Part shown: positions 54,948 through 64,000 of the stretch, piece by piece
Layout: each line of letters begins with the position of its first letter
How positions within the stretch are numbered: the stretch's first letter is position 1
The notes under the pieces: model-generated
What the model saw: the letters and a program-made list of their open reading frames with translations, nothing else
The model's database searches: none
What the model was told of the DNA's origin: nothing
From: Macquaria australasica
Lineage: Eukaryota > Chordata > Actinopteri > Centrarchiformes > Percichthyidae
Reading direction: 5' to 3'
NCBI GenBank assembly: GCA_005408345.1
Contig: SEMN01000204.1
Span: 744,001-808,000, forward strand
DNA: 64,000 nucleotides
Position numbers and translations under genes: made by a program

Positions 54948-57900
54948 TCATCGGACCGCCTTGTGCTTTCCCCCACAGCAGCCACACCTCTCCCCACACC
55001 GCAGGCAGGCGCGCAAAGGCAGGTAGCAGCACATGCAGGGCACGAAGAGCGACAGGGCCAGGAGGGCCAACCAGCGGGCACAGCAAAGGGGGTGCGGGTG
55101 GCCCCCCATTGAGTCATCACACGAGCAAGGCTCCCAGAACTCTCCCTCAGAGTCCGACATGCAGTGGTAGAGCAGACTCTCTGCACACCACACACAGGTC
55201 CACTGGCGCAGGCAGTGCAGGGCTGGGTCTGGGGCATCTCTGCAGCGGCCCCGCCCGTTCTCTGAAGCGCTGAAAACAGAGCGGCAGTACACACAGCGAG
55301 ATGAGCATGACGATGAAGCCTGAGGACACGGGCTGTCATCGTCTGGGGAGATTACCCCCGGGTCGCCACTGCTGCTGGCCCCTCCTCCTCTCTTACGAGT
55401 CCGCGACCTGGGCGTGGCCAGTGAGGTGTGGATGCAGCAGGGAGAGGGCGAGCCTTTGCCCGTCTCCTGGGGTGAGCCGGCACCTGAGGACACGCCTGAC
55501 ACAGCGTTGGGCATGGACATACAGGTGGGCGACGACGAGGACAGACGCTGGGAAGCTTTACTGTCCAGGCTCACTGTCACATCGCAGCCTGCCGTCCCCA
55601 CTCCTGCCAGTTCCTTCTCGAAGCGAACCACGCACAGCTCTGACTTGTCCTGCAGACTCCCTCCACCACTGACAACCACGCCCCCAGTCAGCCCCCCGAC
55701 CATAGTCCTGGTGGCCCCCGCCCGTCGGTAGTCCTCATAACCTCGAGAACCCCACAGGTCTTTGCAAGGGTCCACACTGTGCAGGTCTCCCTCCTCCAGC
55801 AGAGAAATGGTGGGTGAGAGGGGGGACAGAGGAGATGAGGCCGGGGGACCCACAGGAGGAGTAGGTGGAGCAGGAGGTGGGGGTGGGGGTGCTGGGGGAT
55901 TCAACACAGCCGTCATTTGTGATAGCTGGTGCTGTCCCGGGCGGGTGTGGATCTGTGGAGAGGGTATAGGATTACAGAGTGAGTCAGGAACAGTGTGTAC
56001 TGTGCAGCAGTTACAGAAGGTTTTCATCTCTAGGATATCTCAAATAAGGGCCCAAGTAACCAAGAACCCCAAATTTGATAAGATGTCATTCTATGTGACG
56101 TAATTGGGTCTTTTTGATTTTACTTTTACTTCATGTAGAATAAATAAATGTCTCGGCTGTAAGTGTGGACTTGAGGGTGGAGACAGAGAGAAAAAAATCA
56201 ACCAGTCATGTTTTTTCATTGCTCTAATCTCTAAAAAAAATAATTGAAAATATCGCAAATTTTGTTGGGAACCGCCTTGGGTCTGTCAGACCCCTCTTTA
56301 AGAACAATTCTTCTGTAGTAATCATCATTAGAGCTCGAACACGTACAGAGAAATCAGCTGAAAATGAAATCAACATGTGTCTGTGAGCATTTTGTTATCA
56401 CAAAGAGGTACCAATGATGGACTTGCAGAATGTGTTGTGCTACCTGAGCAGGTGTCTGAGTGGTGACGGCATGGCTGGATCCAAAACTAAACTCTTCCGA
56501 CCGCACGAAGCAGGTAGACGACGACTCACTCGTCACTATGGTGATGGGTTTGGGAAGCATCTCCTTTCTGCTGTTGGATGACGACTCACTTCCTGTATGG
56601 GACTGGCAGAGGCTGCATGTCATCCCACAAGTCAAAAACATTAATAACTGGGGGGCCCCTTGGCAGCATAAACGAACCCTTTTTAGAGAGTATAAGCTCA
56701 AACAACAAACTGCTCAGGTACTCACAGCTTGTCCGTCATCTTCGGTGTCTGCCTCTTCTGGTGTGGAGGACGAGGGCGAGTCAGAGCCTTGATAACATGA
56801 AATGAGAGGATTTAGGTTTTAGATACTTTCTAAAGCCAATTCGACACACAACTAATAAAATCAGTTTTTATATGTGACTCGTGTATCTCTACCTCTGTCG
56901 AGCTTGTCTAAGACAGTCTGCAGCCCTTTCTCAAAGGAGATGGCATCAGCAGGACTCTGGAACGTAAGGCCAAACTTTCGATCCTCTACTCGCCAGTGAT
57001 GGAAGATGGGGTTCACCTTGTTGTACACTAACCCCCTTTGCACTGCACACTCCAACACCGGCTAGAGACACAAATAGCAATCCCGGCAACATAAGAAGTT
57101 AGTTTACCAACCAAGATGTGTCCCCTCCATAAATCATGCCCTCACATAACGTGGATCTACAGTCTTAAGGTGGTGTTGAGGAGCAACGTGGCACCAAAGA
57201 CAGCCATAACACACGCACACACTCACTGCTCGATCTCGCAGCCTTTCTCCACGTATGATGTATTCTCTCCGCCCCCTGCCGTCATGACTCCGCCCCTTAC
57301 ATATGACCACATGACTGAGGCCGCCACCTCCAAGGGGCACCCAACCGCCACTGGAGTCATCACGTGTCATCACCACTGCACGAACACGCACACTGTCAGG
57401 GAAGCCAAGAGAGTGAGCAGAGGCCCAGACTGATTAAACAACGCAATGATACACTGACACACACACAAATACCCGCAAACATTAACGCACTGATACGCAC
57501 ATTCATTCAGTTGTCAAAAGAGAAAGCCTAGATCAGACTTCCATAATACAAAAATGCAGTACAAATTTGTGTGATGACTGCATATGATGCTAAGGCAACT
57601 GTTTTTTTTTTTGTTTTTTTTAGCTCTGTTGAACTAAGATTGCATGATGAAATTCACACAAAGAAGACAGAATTGACAGCTTGGCCTATATGAGTAGTGG
57701 CGTTGCAACATGACAAGTCAAAGGCGTATCATACAGTAACAGTCAGGGCAGTTTTTTAACAATCTATGGCCACGTGATTGAGGTAAACCTGATTTTAATT
57801 AGCATGTGATGAGGGTAAACAAATATGTAAAATAACGAAATATTTGGATAGGTCTGGTTTGGCCTTATTTAAACATTTCTTCTGGGAGAATATGAGGATT

Positions 57901-59126
57901 GGGATGTTCTGACTGTAGGCTATCTGCGCCGAGAATAAAGGAAGTAATGTGGATAGAAAGAAAGCCAGCGAGGAGGAGAGAAATGGCCAAATGGGAGGAG
58001 GGAGGAAGAATGAGTGTTTCCCAGATAGATGTATCAATGAACGCACCCATTCGCCATCAGAGGCCCCGGCATTCTTGCAAAAATAAGCTCTGCCCTCGCC
58101 AATCGGCTGAATAATTCAGCACCGCAGTTCGACATGTGCATGTAATGTATGCACAGTCGCGTCTTTTTGTTATTTTCAAATCACACTGAATTTTAATTGT
58201 TGCAATTATTTTCCAAGACGCTCCTTTTCTCCATTCCGCCCCTGCTGCACGCACTCATTAACACACCCCGATATTATGTTATATTTTTTTATGAATGGGG
58301 ATAGAGCAAGACTGGATTCGACATCGCACTGTGTGTTAGGGTATACCTATATTTCGCCGGAAATTTTATTAGGCCCAAATACAATGCAATCGCGTGTGAA
58401 AAAGGGAAGTAAAAGGAACGAGTGGGTGAGAGGATGGAGAGGAAACGAGAGATGGGGGGAGGGGGCCGAGTAGAAAAGGGAAGGAGGAGAGGAGGGGTGA
58501 GGATGAGGGAGAGCGAGCGAGAGAAAAAAAAATCACATTTCATTCATAAAGTTTGGCTTTAAAAAATCATAATGAAACCCCGAGACACGTTGATAAAAAT
58601 CACAACGCCTCCATCCCTCCCTCGTTTTCCTGTAGCCATGTCTTGAATGACGCGATGCTGGCCCCAAACTCGCCATATCTCGCCTTTTTTCCCCCCATAC
58701 ATTTTACACATTGACTGATTTCGTGACTGTTTTTACCAGTCGCTAACCACTCATTTAGTTCTGAATTGTTCTAGCTTCTGTTGTTTGTTTAACATGTTTT
58801 CATTATTATTATTTTAATTGTGTGCGTGCAGAGTGTGTGCCAGTCGTCTAAAAGCACAGGTCCACATGTAGGTGGCTTAACATTTATCACACATTGGCAT
58901 GGATATATCGGAAATGAGGTGTATGCTGTTGATTCAAGACTACGTAATGGTGTTTTTATTCTCGGCAGCCTGCTAAATTGTAGAGCACCGATTGTGATAA
59001 TAGTGCATGATGCTGGATTGGTGTAACATTGATGGCGGTGGCGTTCTTTCTATCCGTTTTGGCGAATGGCTGAATATATATGTGCAATGTTAAAAATGAA
59101 AATGTAAGGACTTACTCGCCCTCCAT
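54948..59126 (-). CDS. spred3: Sprouty-related EVH1 domain protein 3 (SPRED3)
   Basis: Membrane-associated inhibitor of Ras/RAF/ERK signalling; the EVH1 domain binds neurofibromin. Six coding exons on the minus strand, 5' to 3': 59126-59116, 57392-57227, 57061-56893, 56787-56726, 56602-56444, 55952-54948, giving 523 residues. The first coding exon holds only ATG plus eight bases (MEG and two bases of Asp) before a GTAAGT donor; splicing restores MEGDVRVRAVVMTRDDSSGGW, the classic SPRED start. EVH1 is at about residues 5-116 (LTFQSPADA). A Ser-rich linker (SDSPSSSTPEEA; SHTGSESSSNSRK) and a proline run follow. A KIT-binding-like core GSRGYEDYRR is at about 257-266 and a cysteine-rich SPR domain at about 408-523. 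SPRED3 rather than SPRED1/2 is indicated by the VYNKVNPIFHHW block and the LSLFVPCMCCY..LRAC tail. Longer than human SPRED3 (410) because of the linker. Confidence 0.94.
57393..59115 (-). other. spred3: SPRED3 intron 1
   Basis: A 1.7-kb intron between the 11-base coding part of exon 1 and the EVH1 exon. No other coding signal was found on either strand. It includes a T-run just downstream at about 57601-57620 and an AG-rich stretch near 58430-58530. SPRED genes often carry regulatory elements in intron 1, but none can be shown from this sequence. Confidence 0.6.
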
Positions 59127-59530
59127 GGCTCGGTGTTGCCCGCCGCTTGCAGCAGCCCACCCCAGGGTCTCCTCTCTCTCTCTCTTTATCCTCCTTTCAG
59201 GAAACACTCACAGACTCACTCACATTCTCTCTCTATCTGCTCTCATTTTCCTAATCTTTCTCTCTCTTCCTCTCTCTCTTGCTCTCGCTCTCTCTCTCCA
59301 CCTTGATGTCGTTTCGGTGTATCAGGATAGGCTTGAGGTTGCAGCAGCCATTTTCCGCTGGCAGCATCCTCCCTCTCTCTCCCTCCCTCCCTCCCTCCCT
59401 CCCTCCTTCTCTCTCTCTCTCTCTCTCTCGCTCCAAATCACTCCCTCACTTATTCCCTTTCTCACTCTACCTGCCCTGTGCCAAAACATCCGCACTAATC
59501 ATTGACAGCATCGTGGCTTTAGATGGGCTA
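59127..59530 (-). promoter_or_regulatory. spred3: SPRED3 5' UTR / promoter with CT (GA) repeats
   Basis: Immediately upstream of the SPRED3 ATG the plus strand holds several CT tracts (about 59171-59187, 59270-59300) and a (CCCT)n tract at about 59379-59405, followed by a CT run to about 59430. Read in the gene's direction this is a GA-rich 5' leader. Just upstream of the ATG is a short GC-rich stretch. Such GA tracts are common in TATA-less promoters. The start site was not located. Confidence 0.5.
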
Positions 59531-60289
59531 TATGGTTTCTGGTAACCATGTGGTTTTAAATTATTGAAAATGAGCACCGAGTTGCTGATATATGCAGTGA
59601 CGTGGGTGATAAATGAAAAGCTGGGTAAACCATCAATGACCTCCGGTTGATCTCCTGATAATCACGGGGCAAACAAATTCTATAGAGCAAACATAAAATA
59701 TAGGTAAAATAAAATTTGATGAATTTGCCCTTCATTGCATCATTCAAGCATGTGTGTTTTTAACTTACACAAGCGCAAATCTGGCTAATTGTTTTGTTCT
59801 ATGCTTATTCTATTCAATTCTTAACTGCGTATATCATAGTAGTTGCTGTAGTTGCTCATCATAAGCTGTTCCAGTGTCCCACAGGATCCTATAGCTTTGG
59901 TGCTCGCAGCGAGAAAGGTTTCAGCACCATGGACAGCAATACCCCTCTATTTAAAGAAAGGACATCTTTGACTTACGTTTGGGGCTTATTCATTAGTGAA
60001 ATCGCTAGCCCTATTTGAACAATGCATCTGCGGCACTGTAGACTAAGTATAACGCTTATGTGGCTACTTAACATGCATTTGTAACAGGAATCTACTATGA
60101 ATGTAAACTTTAGACTACTTTACAGGCTACAGTAAGCACACAGCACAAATTGTTAGCGAGCACTGAGGCCACGGGCATTTTAAGGTGCGCAGTGGGTTAA
60201 AAGTCATACAAAATCACGATACAAATTTCAGCGTGTAGTTAAGAAAGAGTTCACAATTCCTCCGTTGAGTTGCAGACTACCAGGGCCAT

Positions 60290-60361
60290 GGCTCGTTGGT
60301 CTAGGGGTATGATTCTCGCTTAGGGTGCGAGAGGTCCCGGGTTCAAATCCCGGACGAGCCC
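60290..60361 (+). tRNA. tRNA-Pro (anticodon AGG)
   Basis: A 72-nt tRNA gene. The acceptor stem GGCTCGT pairs fully with ACGAGCC (60354-60360). The anticodon stem CTCGC/GCGAG closes a 7-nt loop TTAGGGT with anticodon AGG at 60322-60324. The T stem CCGGG/CCCGG closes loop TTCAAAT. Internal promoter boxes A (TGGTCTAGGGG) and B (GGTTCAAATCC) are intact. A TTTT Pol III terminator lies at 60364-60367. No intron and no mismatch in the checked stems, so it is probably functional. It lies between the divergent genes SPRED3 and the GGN-like gene. Confidence 0.97.
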
Positions 60362-60369
60362 AGTTTTGT

Positions 60370-61059
60370 CTACCATGTCTGACTTTGAACTGATTAAAGT
60401 GCAAACATATCACATCAAAAACTATCTCGAAGTGTAAGCTACTGGTCACAATGATAACACCGCTGCCGTGCTTGTCCTTTTGTCCCTTTACAGTTTGCTC
60501 CCGAAAATGATCAAAGACTGAATTGATAGTAGCTACATACCGGGAAAACTCCAGATCCAGATCCAGGTCCAGGTGCTGCTCGGTAGCAAATTCAAACGAC
60601 AATTTCCCTTACGTGGATCAACAAAACAGCACACTTTTGCTTTATTCAACCCTGTTAAAATTAAGTTACGTACACTAGTAATTCTGCTGTGATTCAGTCA
60701 CACAGGTAGCTTTAACATATACATTTACATTTGGGGACGCAAGGCCGCTTATTTCAGCACCAGGACAGCGCCTTAATAACATAATTGCACATAGTCAAAC
60801 AGCTACTTTTGGATGGTTCTGTCTTCATTTCTACAGTCCATTATATTTCCAGGCACCCAGAAAACCTTTTCAAACGAAATACCACCTGACCCCAGGTTTT
60901 CTATTTTTCTGTTGTTGTTGTTTTTTTTTGTTTTTGTTTTTTTAGCTTGAGGTAATTTGATTTATCAAAACCTTTAGGAATAGGCACCGCAACATTAAAT
61001 AAAATAATTAACTAACTATAAAACCAGATTTTGACGCTGCTCATACTGTAGATATAAAA
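60370..61059. other. Intergenic region without a recognised gene
   Basis: No convincing exon. A minus-strand ATG at 60602 opens a short frame (MSFEFATEQHLDLDLDLEF) followed by a GTATGT donor-like site, but no partner exon was found. A poly-T stretch lies at about 60918-60944. Confidence 0.5.
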
Positions 61060-61331
61060 TCAGCTGACATGCCTGTGAGGCTTTTGGGGCAGTCGCGCAC
61101 TTTGCCCGGTTAGTGGCCTAAATGTGCGCTGTGGCGGTGTGACTGGACCTCCTCCATGTTCCCGTCAGAACCCGCGAGTGAACAGAACCGGGTGGAACCG
61201 AACGTGGTCCCGCTTTGGCAGAACTGACGACCGTTACCCCACAAACAGTCGCTCTCAAACTCGTCTGTCAACACAATTTGTTTGTTAATTTGTTAAACGT
61301 CCCCGCTGCCGCCCACCTTCTGGCTGACCAG
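61060..61331 (+). promoter_or_regulatory. CpG-rich promoter and untranslated first exon of the GGN-like gene (putative)
   Basis: A local rise in GC and CpG content (CGCGCAC, CCCGCGAG, CCGAACG, CCGCTTTGG) in an otherwise AT-rich stretch, ending in a consensus donor CAG/GTAAAG at 61331/61332. Splicing to the acceptor TTTTGCAG at 62301-62308 would place a short leader, GAAAGTGGAATAAAGAAAGG, before the ATG at 62329. The exon start is not defined. Confidence 0.45.
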
Positions 61332-62328
61332 GTAAAGTTACCCGTAGGTTAGTTTGCTAACCATAAAGCCTGCCCACCTTCAGGTTACGTGAGCCAATTA
61401 CGTTAAATTAATTAACGTAGCTTGAAAGTCCATTTTTAGCGAACGGTTAGAGCTAACGATAGCCAGCCTTCACTTAAGTTAGTTACCTTATCTAATGTTA
61501 ACGTTACTTAATCAAGAAATAAACTTACGTGGTGCGTTTCTTTGATTAACCTTGTGTAACTCAACATGTATTTTTGAGCGCAACAGATATCCGTTTACTG
61601 TACCCATATTTTACTGTACTGTGCTCTGGACTAAATACTATAAAACACTGTTGTAATCAGATCCTGCTAGACTAAAAACAAACGTGTTGTGGTCTTTACA
61701 AAACCACAAAACACTAAAAAGTGTCTCTCCTTGCACCACCTTTGGTGTTACTTTATATTTTTCCACAAATACTATGAAAACACCAAATTCAACCATGTTT
61801 AAATCCGCCTCTCAATACTCTGACTTGCCTACCCTGTCTGTGGCTCTCAACCCCACGTCCATTTGTTCCAGCTGAAGAGGTACATTTTTCAAAACTGGCA
61901 AATGTATAGTTTCAGTTTTTAAAAAGGTCCACTAGCTGGACACTGTAGGTTTTAGCAAACGTTACTCAAACAGGAGGAAGTAGTGCATTTGTTGGGGACT
62001 ATTTTCAGCAGCGGATTAATACACATTTGGTGCTCTAGCAAGTATTTCCAGCAGCAGGACGGTGTACTTAATGTGGGATTGACTCAAAATAAACTACAGT
62101 AGCTGTGGTTTGTGGTAATGACGGAACAGTGTGGCTCACTGATGTGTTTTTAATCGTTTTTGGACAGTAATAAGCTAGAATAAAGCTACATCAGGCTTTG
62201 GATACACAAACAAAACTTGTTAGTAGTCAGTTCATTGGTGGTTTTGGTCTTTTCATGGCAAAAAGAAAACTATTGACACCAAGATAACACCACACATATA
62301 TTTTGCAGGAAAGTGGAATAAAGAAAGG

Positions 62329-64000
62329 ATGGGTGTTCTACAGTCAAAAAAGAATCCATTCAAAAAGGACATAAAAAATGGGACTGCAAAAGAAGGAGCG
62401 ACCAAAGAGCCGGCTGACTTTAACCATGTCGAAGCAACTGCTTTAACTGGAATCCTCAGTAACACTGCCAACACAGGACAAGGCCCTACTCAACTTATCA
62501 GTCATCAAATGGGACCCAGCAATGGTAATGAAGCAATGCTCACAAGGATGCACCAAGTTCCTGCTGTTGGTGTCTCAGCTGTAAGAGTGACTGAACAACA
62601 CACATCTCCAGCAAAACCTAAGGATAAAAAGACCAGTACTCCAAAACCAGTGCTCCATCAGGCTACACCTGCAAGACCAACCGCTGGGCCATGTTGTGGT
62701 GTGAAAATAACTAGAGGAGAATTTGATGCTCTGAGGTCAGACATCTTACAGCAACTTCAGGATGTACCTGAAAAATTAGGCCAGCAGCAGTCAAGACCTG
62801 CAGCACAAGTGCAGCAACGGAAAAAAACTACAGCACCAGTACAGAAACAGGAAAACAGACAGGTGATGTATGGTCATACTAAACATGAGGAATCTAGAAA
62901 TTTCACACCGCCACAGCAGAGGCCTGCAGCAAAGGAAACCACAGAGGTACCACTACAGACAGTAAGGACTGTTGCACCCTGTGACATGGGGACAAAGATT
63001 AAAAAATCACCACGTCAAATATCTAATTGTGTTCTCCCTAATGTGAACGAACTGAGCACTGGCTTGACATGCCATGCATCAGACAAGGCTCACAACATTG
63101 CAGAGCAAAGCACAACCACAAAACCAGGTATTGCTGAAGTGCCTGCCGCTAAACCTACAGAGCCACCTGCCCATTCAGCACAAGTGTCAAATCAGCCAAA
63201 AGCTCACGTCAACAATGAGGAAGATGCACTACATGAACAATGCTTGAACCACAACAGTGTCACCAACATGATAGTAGTAGTGGACTATCTATATTGCTTC
63301 GGGGCCAAATCAGAAATAAGCAGAGCTAACGCTGCCAAAATGAGGCTAAGGCAGAAGTTAAGAAAAACTTACAGAAGGAAATTAAAGGCTCAGCCAGGAG
63401 ATAGCCGTAAGAGCTCCCAGCAAACAGCTGAAGAAACTGTCACCACTGTGCAAGAGAGTTCACAGCAGCAAGGTTGCACTGCCATGGAAGAAAACACAAT
63501 CAAGAAACACACTGAGCCACACCAAATACTTCAACCCAACAAAGCTGACAATGACACCAATGCCAACACTTCATCTTGCATACAAAAAATCACCTTGAAA
63601 GCACTAGCACCACAGGTCCCAGTAGTTGAAGGGATGCCTACAGCTGCCCCAAGTGATGCTGCACCTCATAACCCAAAAGCTGCAGCCACAGACACAAGTG
63701 TCAAGTTAGGACTCCAGCGTGAATTTAAGGCTTCCCTCCCTCAAGATACTGCCGTTAAGCCTAAGAAAAAATGCACACTCAAAGCATTAAATCAAAACCA
63801 ACCTAATAATACAAGAAATGTCACTATGAAAGAAGAGATGAATGGGAAGAATGGTCATGTTGAAAAAGAAGAACAGGAGCCAGACATCACCCCTGTAGTG
63901 CCTCCTGAAAACAAAGTCAGTGCTGAGGGCCGCTGGCACCCGTTTACAGTGAAGCAGTCCTGTCCCCGCAAGGTGTGCCGTCAACATAACCCAGCAACGG
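62329..64000 (+). CDS. ggn: Probable gametogenetin-like protein (GGN), 5' part, cut by the window end
   Basis: An open frame of 557 codons with no stop runs from ATG 62329 to the window edge. It starts 21 bases after an acceptor (TTTTGCAG at 62301-62308). The product begins MGVLQSKK, a fit to the N-myristoylation pattern (Gly2, Ser6, Lys7), so membrane anchoring is likely. The rest is mostly disordered, rich in Pro, Thr, Gln, Lys and Ala, with runs such as PAAKPTEPPA. It has one more ordered block at about residues 315-365 (NMIVVVDYLYCF, then a basic RLRQKLRKTYRRKLK helix) and a WHPFTV..SCPRKVC segment near the end. Candidate identity is GGN: human GGN is also head-to-head next to SPRED3, is low-complexity, and begins MGNVQS. 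Sequence similarity beyond this is not established here. The frame being coding is much surer than the name. Confidence 0.6.
   Translation, partial: MGVLQSKKNPFKKDIKNGTAKEGATKEPADFNHVEATALTGILSNTANTGQGPTQLISHQMGPSNGNEAMLTRMHQVPAVGVSAVRVTEQHTSPAKPKDKKTSTPKPVLHQATPARPTAGPCCGVKITRGEFDALRSDILQQLQDVPEKLGQQQSRPAAQVQQRKKTTAPVQKQENRQVMYGHTKHEESRNFTPPQQRPAAKETTEVPLQTVRTVAPCDMGTKIKKSPRQISNCVLPNVNELSTGLTCHASDKAHNIAEQSTTTKPGIAEVPAAKPTEPPAHSAQVSNQPKAHVNNEEDALHEQCLNHNSVTNMIVVVDYLYCFGAKSEISRANAAKMRLRQKLRKTYRRKLKAQPGDSRKSSQQTAEETVTTVQESSQQQGCTAMEENTIKKHTEPHQILQPNKADNDTNANTSSCIQKITLKALAPQVPVVEGMPTAAPSDAAPHNPKAAATDTSVKLGLQREFKASLPQDTAVKPKKKCTLKALNQNQPNNTRNVTMKEEMNGKNGHVEKEEQEPDITPVVPPENKVSAEGRWHPFTVKQSCPRKVCRQHNPAT

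Noticed and set aside
54815..55339. 174-codon minus-strand frame overlapping SPRED3
   Set aside because: It is an alternative frame of the GC-rich, cysteine-rich SPRED3 last exon and extends past its stop.
60540..60602. Minus-strand frame starting MSFEFATEQHLDLDLDLEF with a GTATGT donor
   Set aside because: It looks like a start exon, but no partner exon with matching phase was found between here and SPRED3, and the Leu-Asp repeat comes from a CCAGAT simple repeat. Alternative SPRED3 first exon not excluded.

Overview
This window reads as vertebrate nuclear DNA, most probably from a ray-finned (teleost) fish. The genes are multi-exon vertebrate orthologues with GT-AG introns. The introns are short for a vertebrate. 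The interspersed repeats are families typical of teleosts: an L2-like LINE relic, MITEs of the 'GGGCTGCAACTAACGATTATTTTC'-type family, and the 'TTTAGCAGA...CTTACAATTAGTGC' and 'TTCAATTCA...TTTTATTTATAT' repeats. There is no operon, phage or CRISPR structure. The species cannot be told from sequence alone.

Layout. (1) 1.7-25.8 kb, plus strand: APLP2, an amyloid-precursor family membrane protein. Sixteen coding exons were traced from the third exon of the family to the stop codon; the signal-peptide and first E1 exons lie upstream of the window. It carries a Kunitz inhibitor exon and a 36-nt optional exon. (2) 29.1-40.8 kb, plus: ST14 (matriptase), a type II membrane serine protease. All 19 coding exons were placed: transmembrane, SEA, two CUB, four LDLRa and a trypsin-like domain, 847 codons. 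(3) 42.6-51.2 kb, plus: DHX34, a DEAH-box helicase of nonsense-mediated decay. Sixteen coding exons give 1151 codons. Two introns have GC donors, and one acceptor abuts an uninterrupted (GT)35 tract. (4) 54.9-59.1 kb, minus: SPRED3, a Ras/MAPK inhibitor. Six coding exons give 523 codons, including a start exon with only 11 coding bases. (5) 60.29 kb, plus: an intact tRNA-Pro(AGG). (6) 62.3 kb to the window end, plus: a 557-codon open frame with an N-myristoylation-type start, head-to-head with SPRED3. It is probably the fish gametogenetin (GGN) gene and is truncated by the window edge.

How the genes relate. APLP2 and ST14 are neighbours in human 11q24, while DHX34, SPRED3 and GGN all lie on human 19q13, so the window joins two human synteny blocks. 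APLP2 carries an Arg-P1 Kunitz domain and ST14 encodes an Arg-specific trypsin-like protease, a suggestive but unproven pairing. The other genes have unrelated cellular jobs (RNA surveillance, Ras signalling, probable germ-cell function).

Most of the remaining sequence is intron, UTR and repeat. The points most worth checking are the DHX34 splice signals, the GGN-like frame, the optional APLP2 exon, a clean hAT MITE with target-site duplication, and two near-perfect intronic hairpins with 8-nt loops. I did not find a convincing wholly novel biological system.
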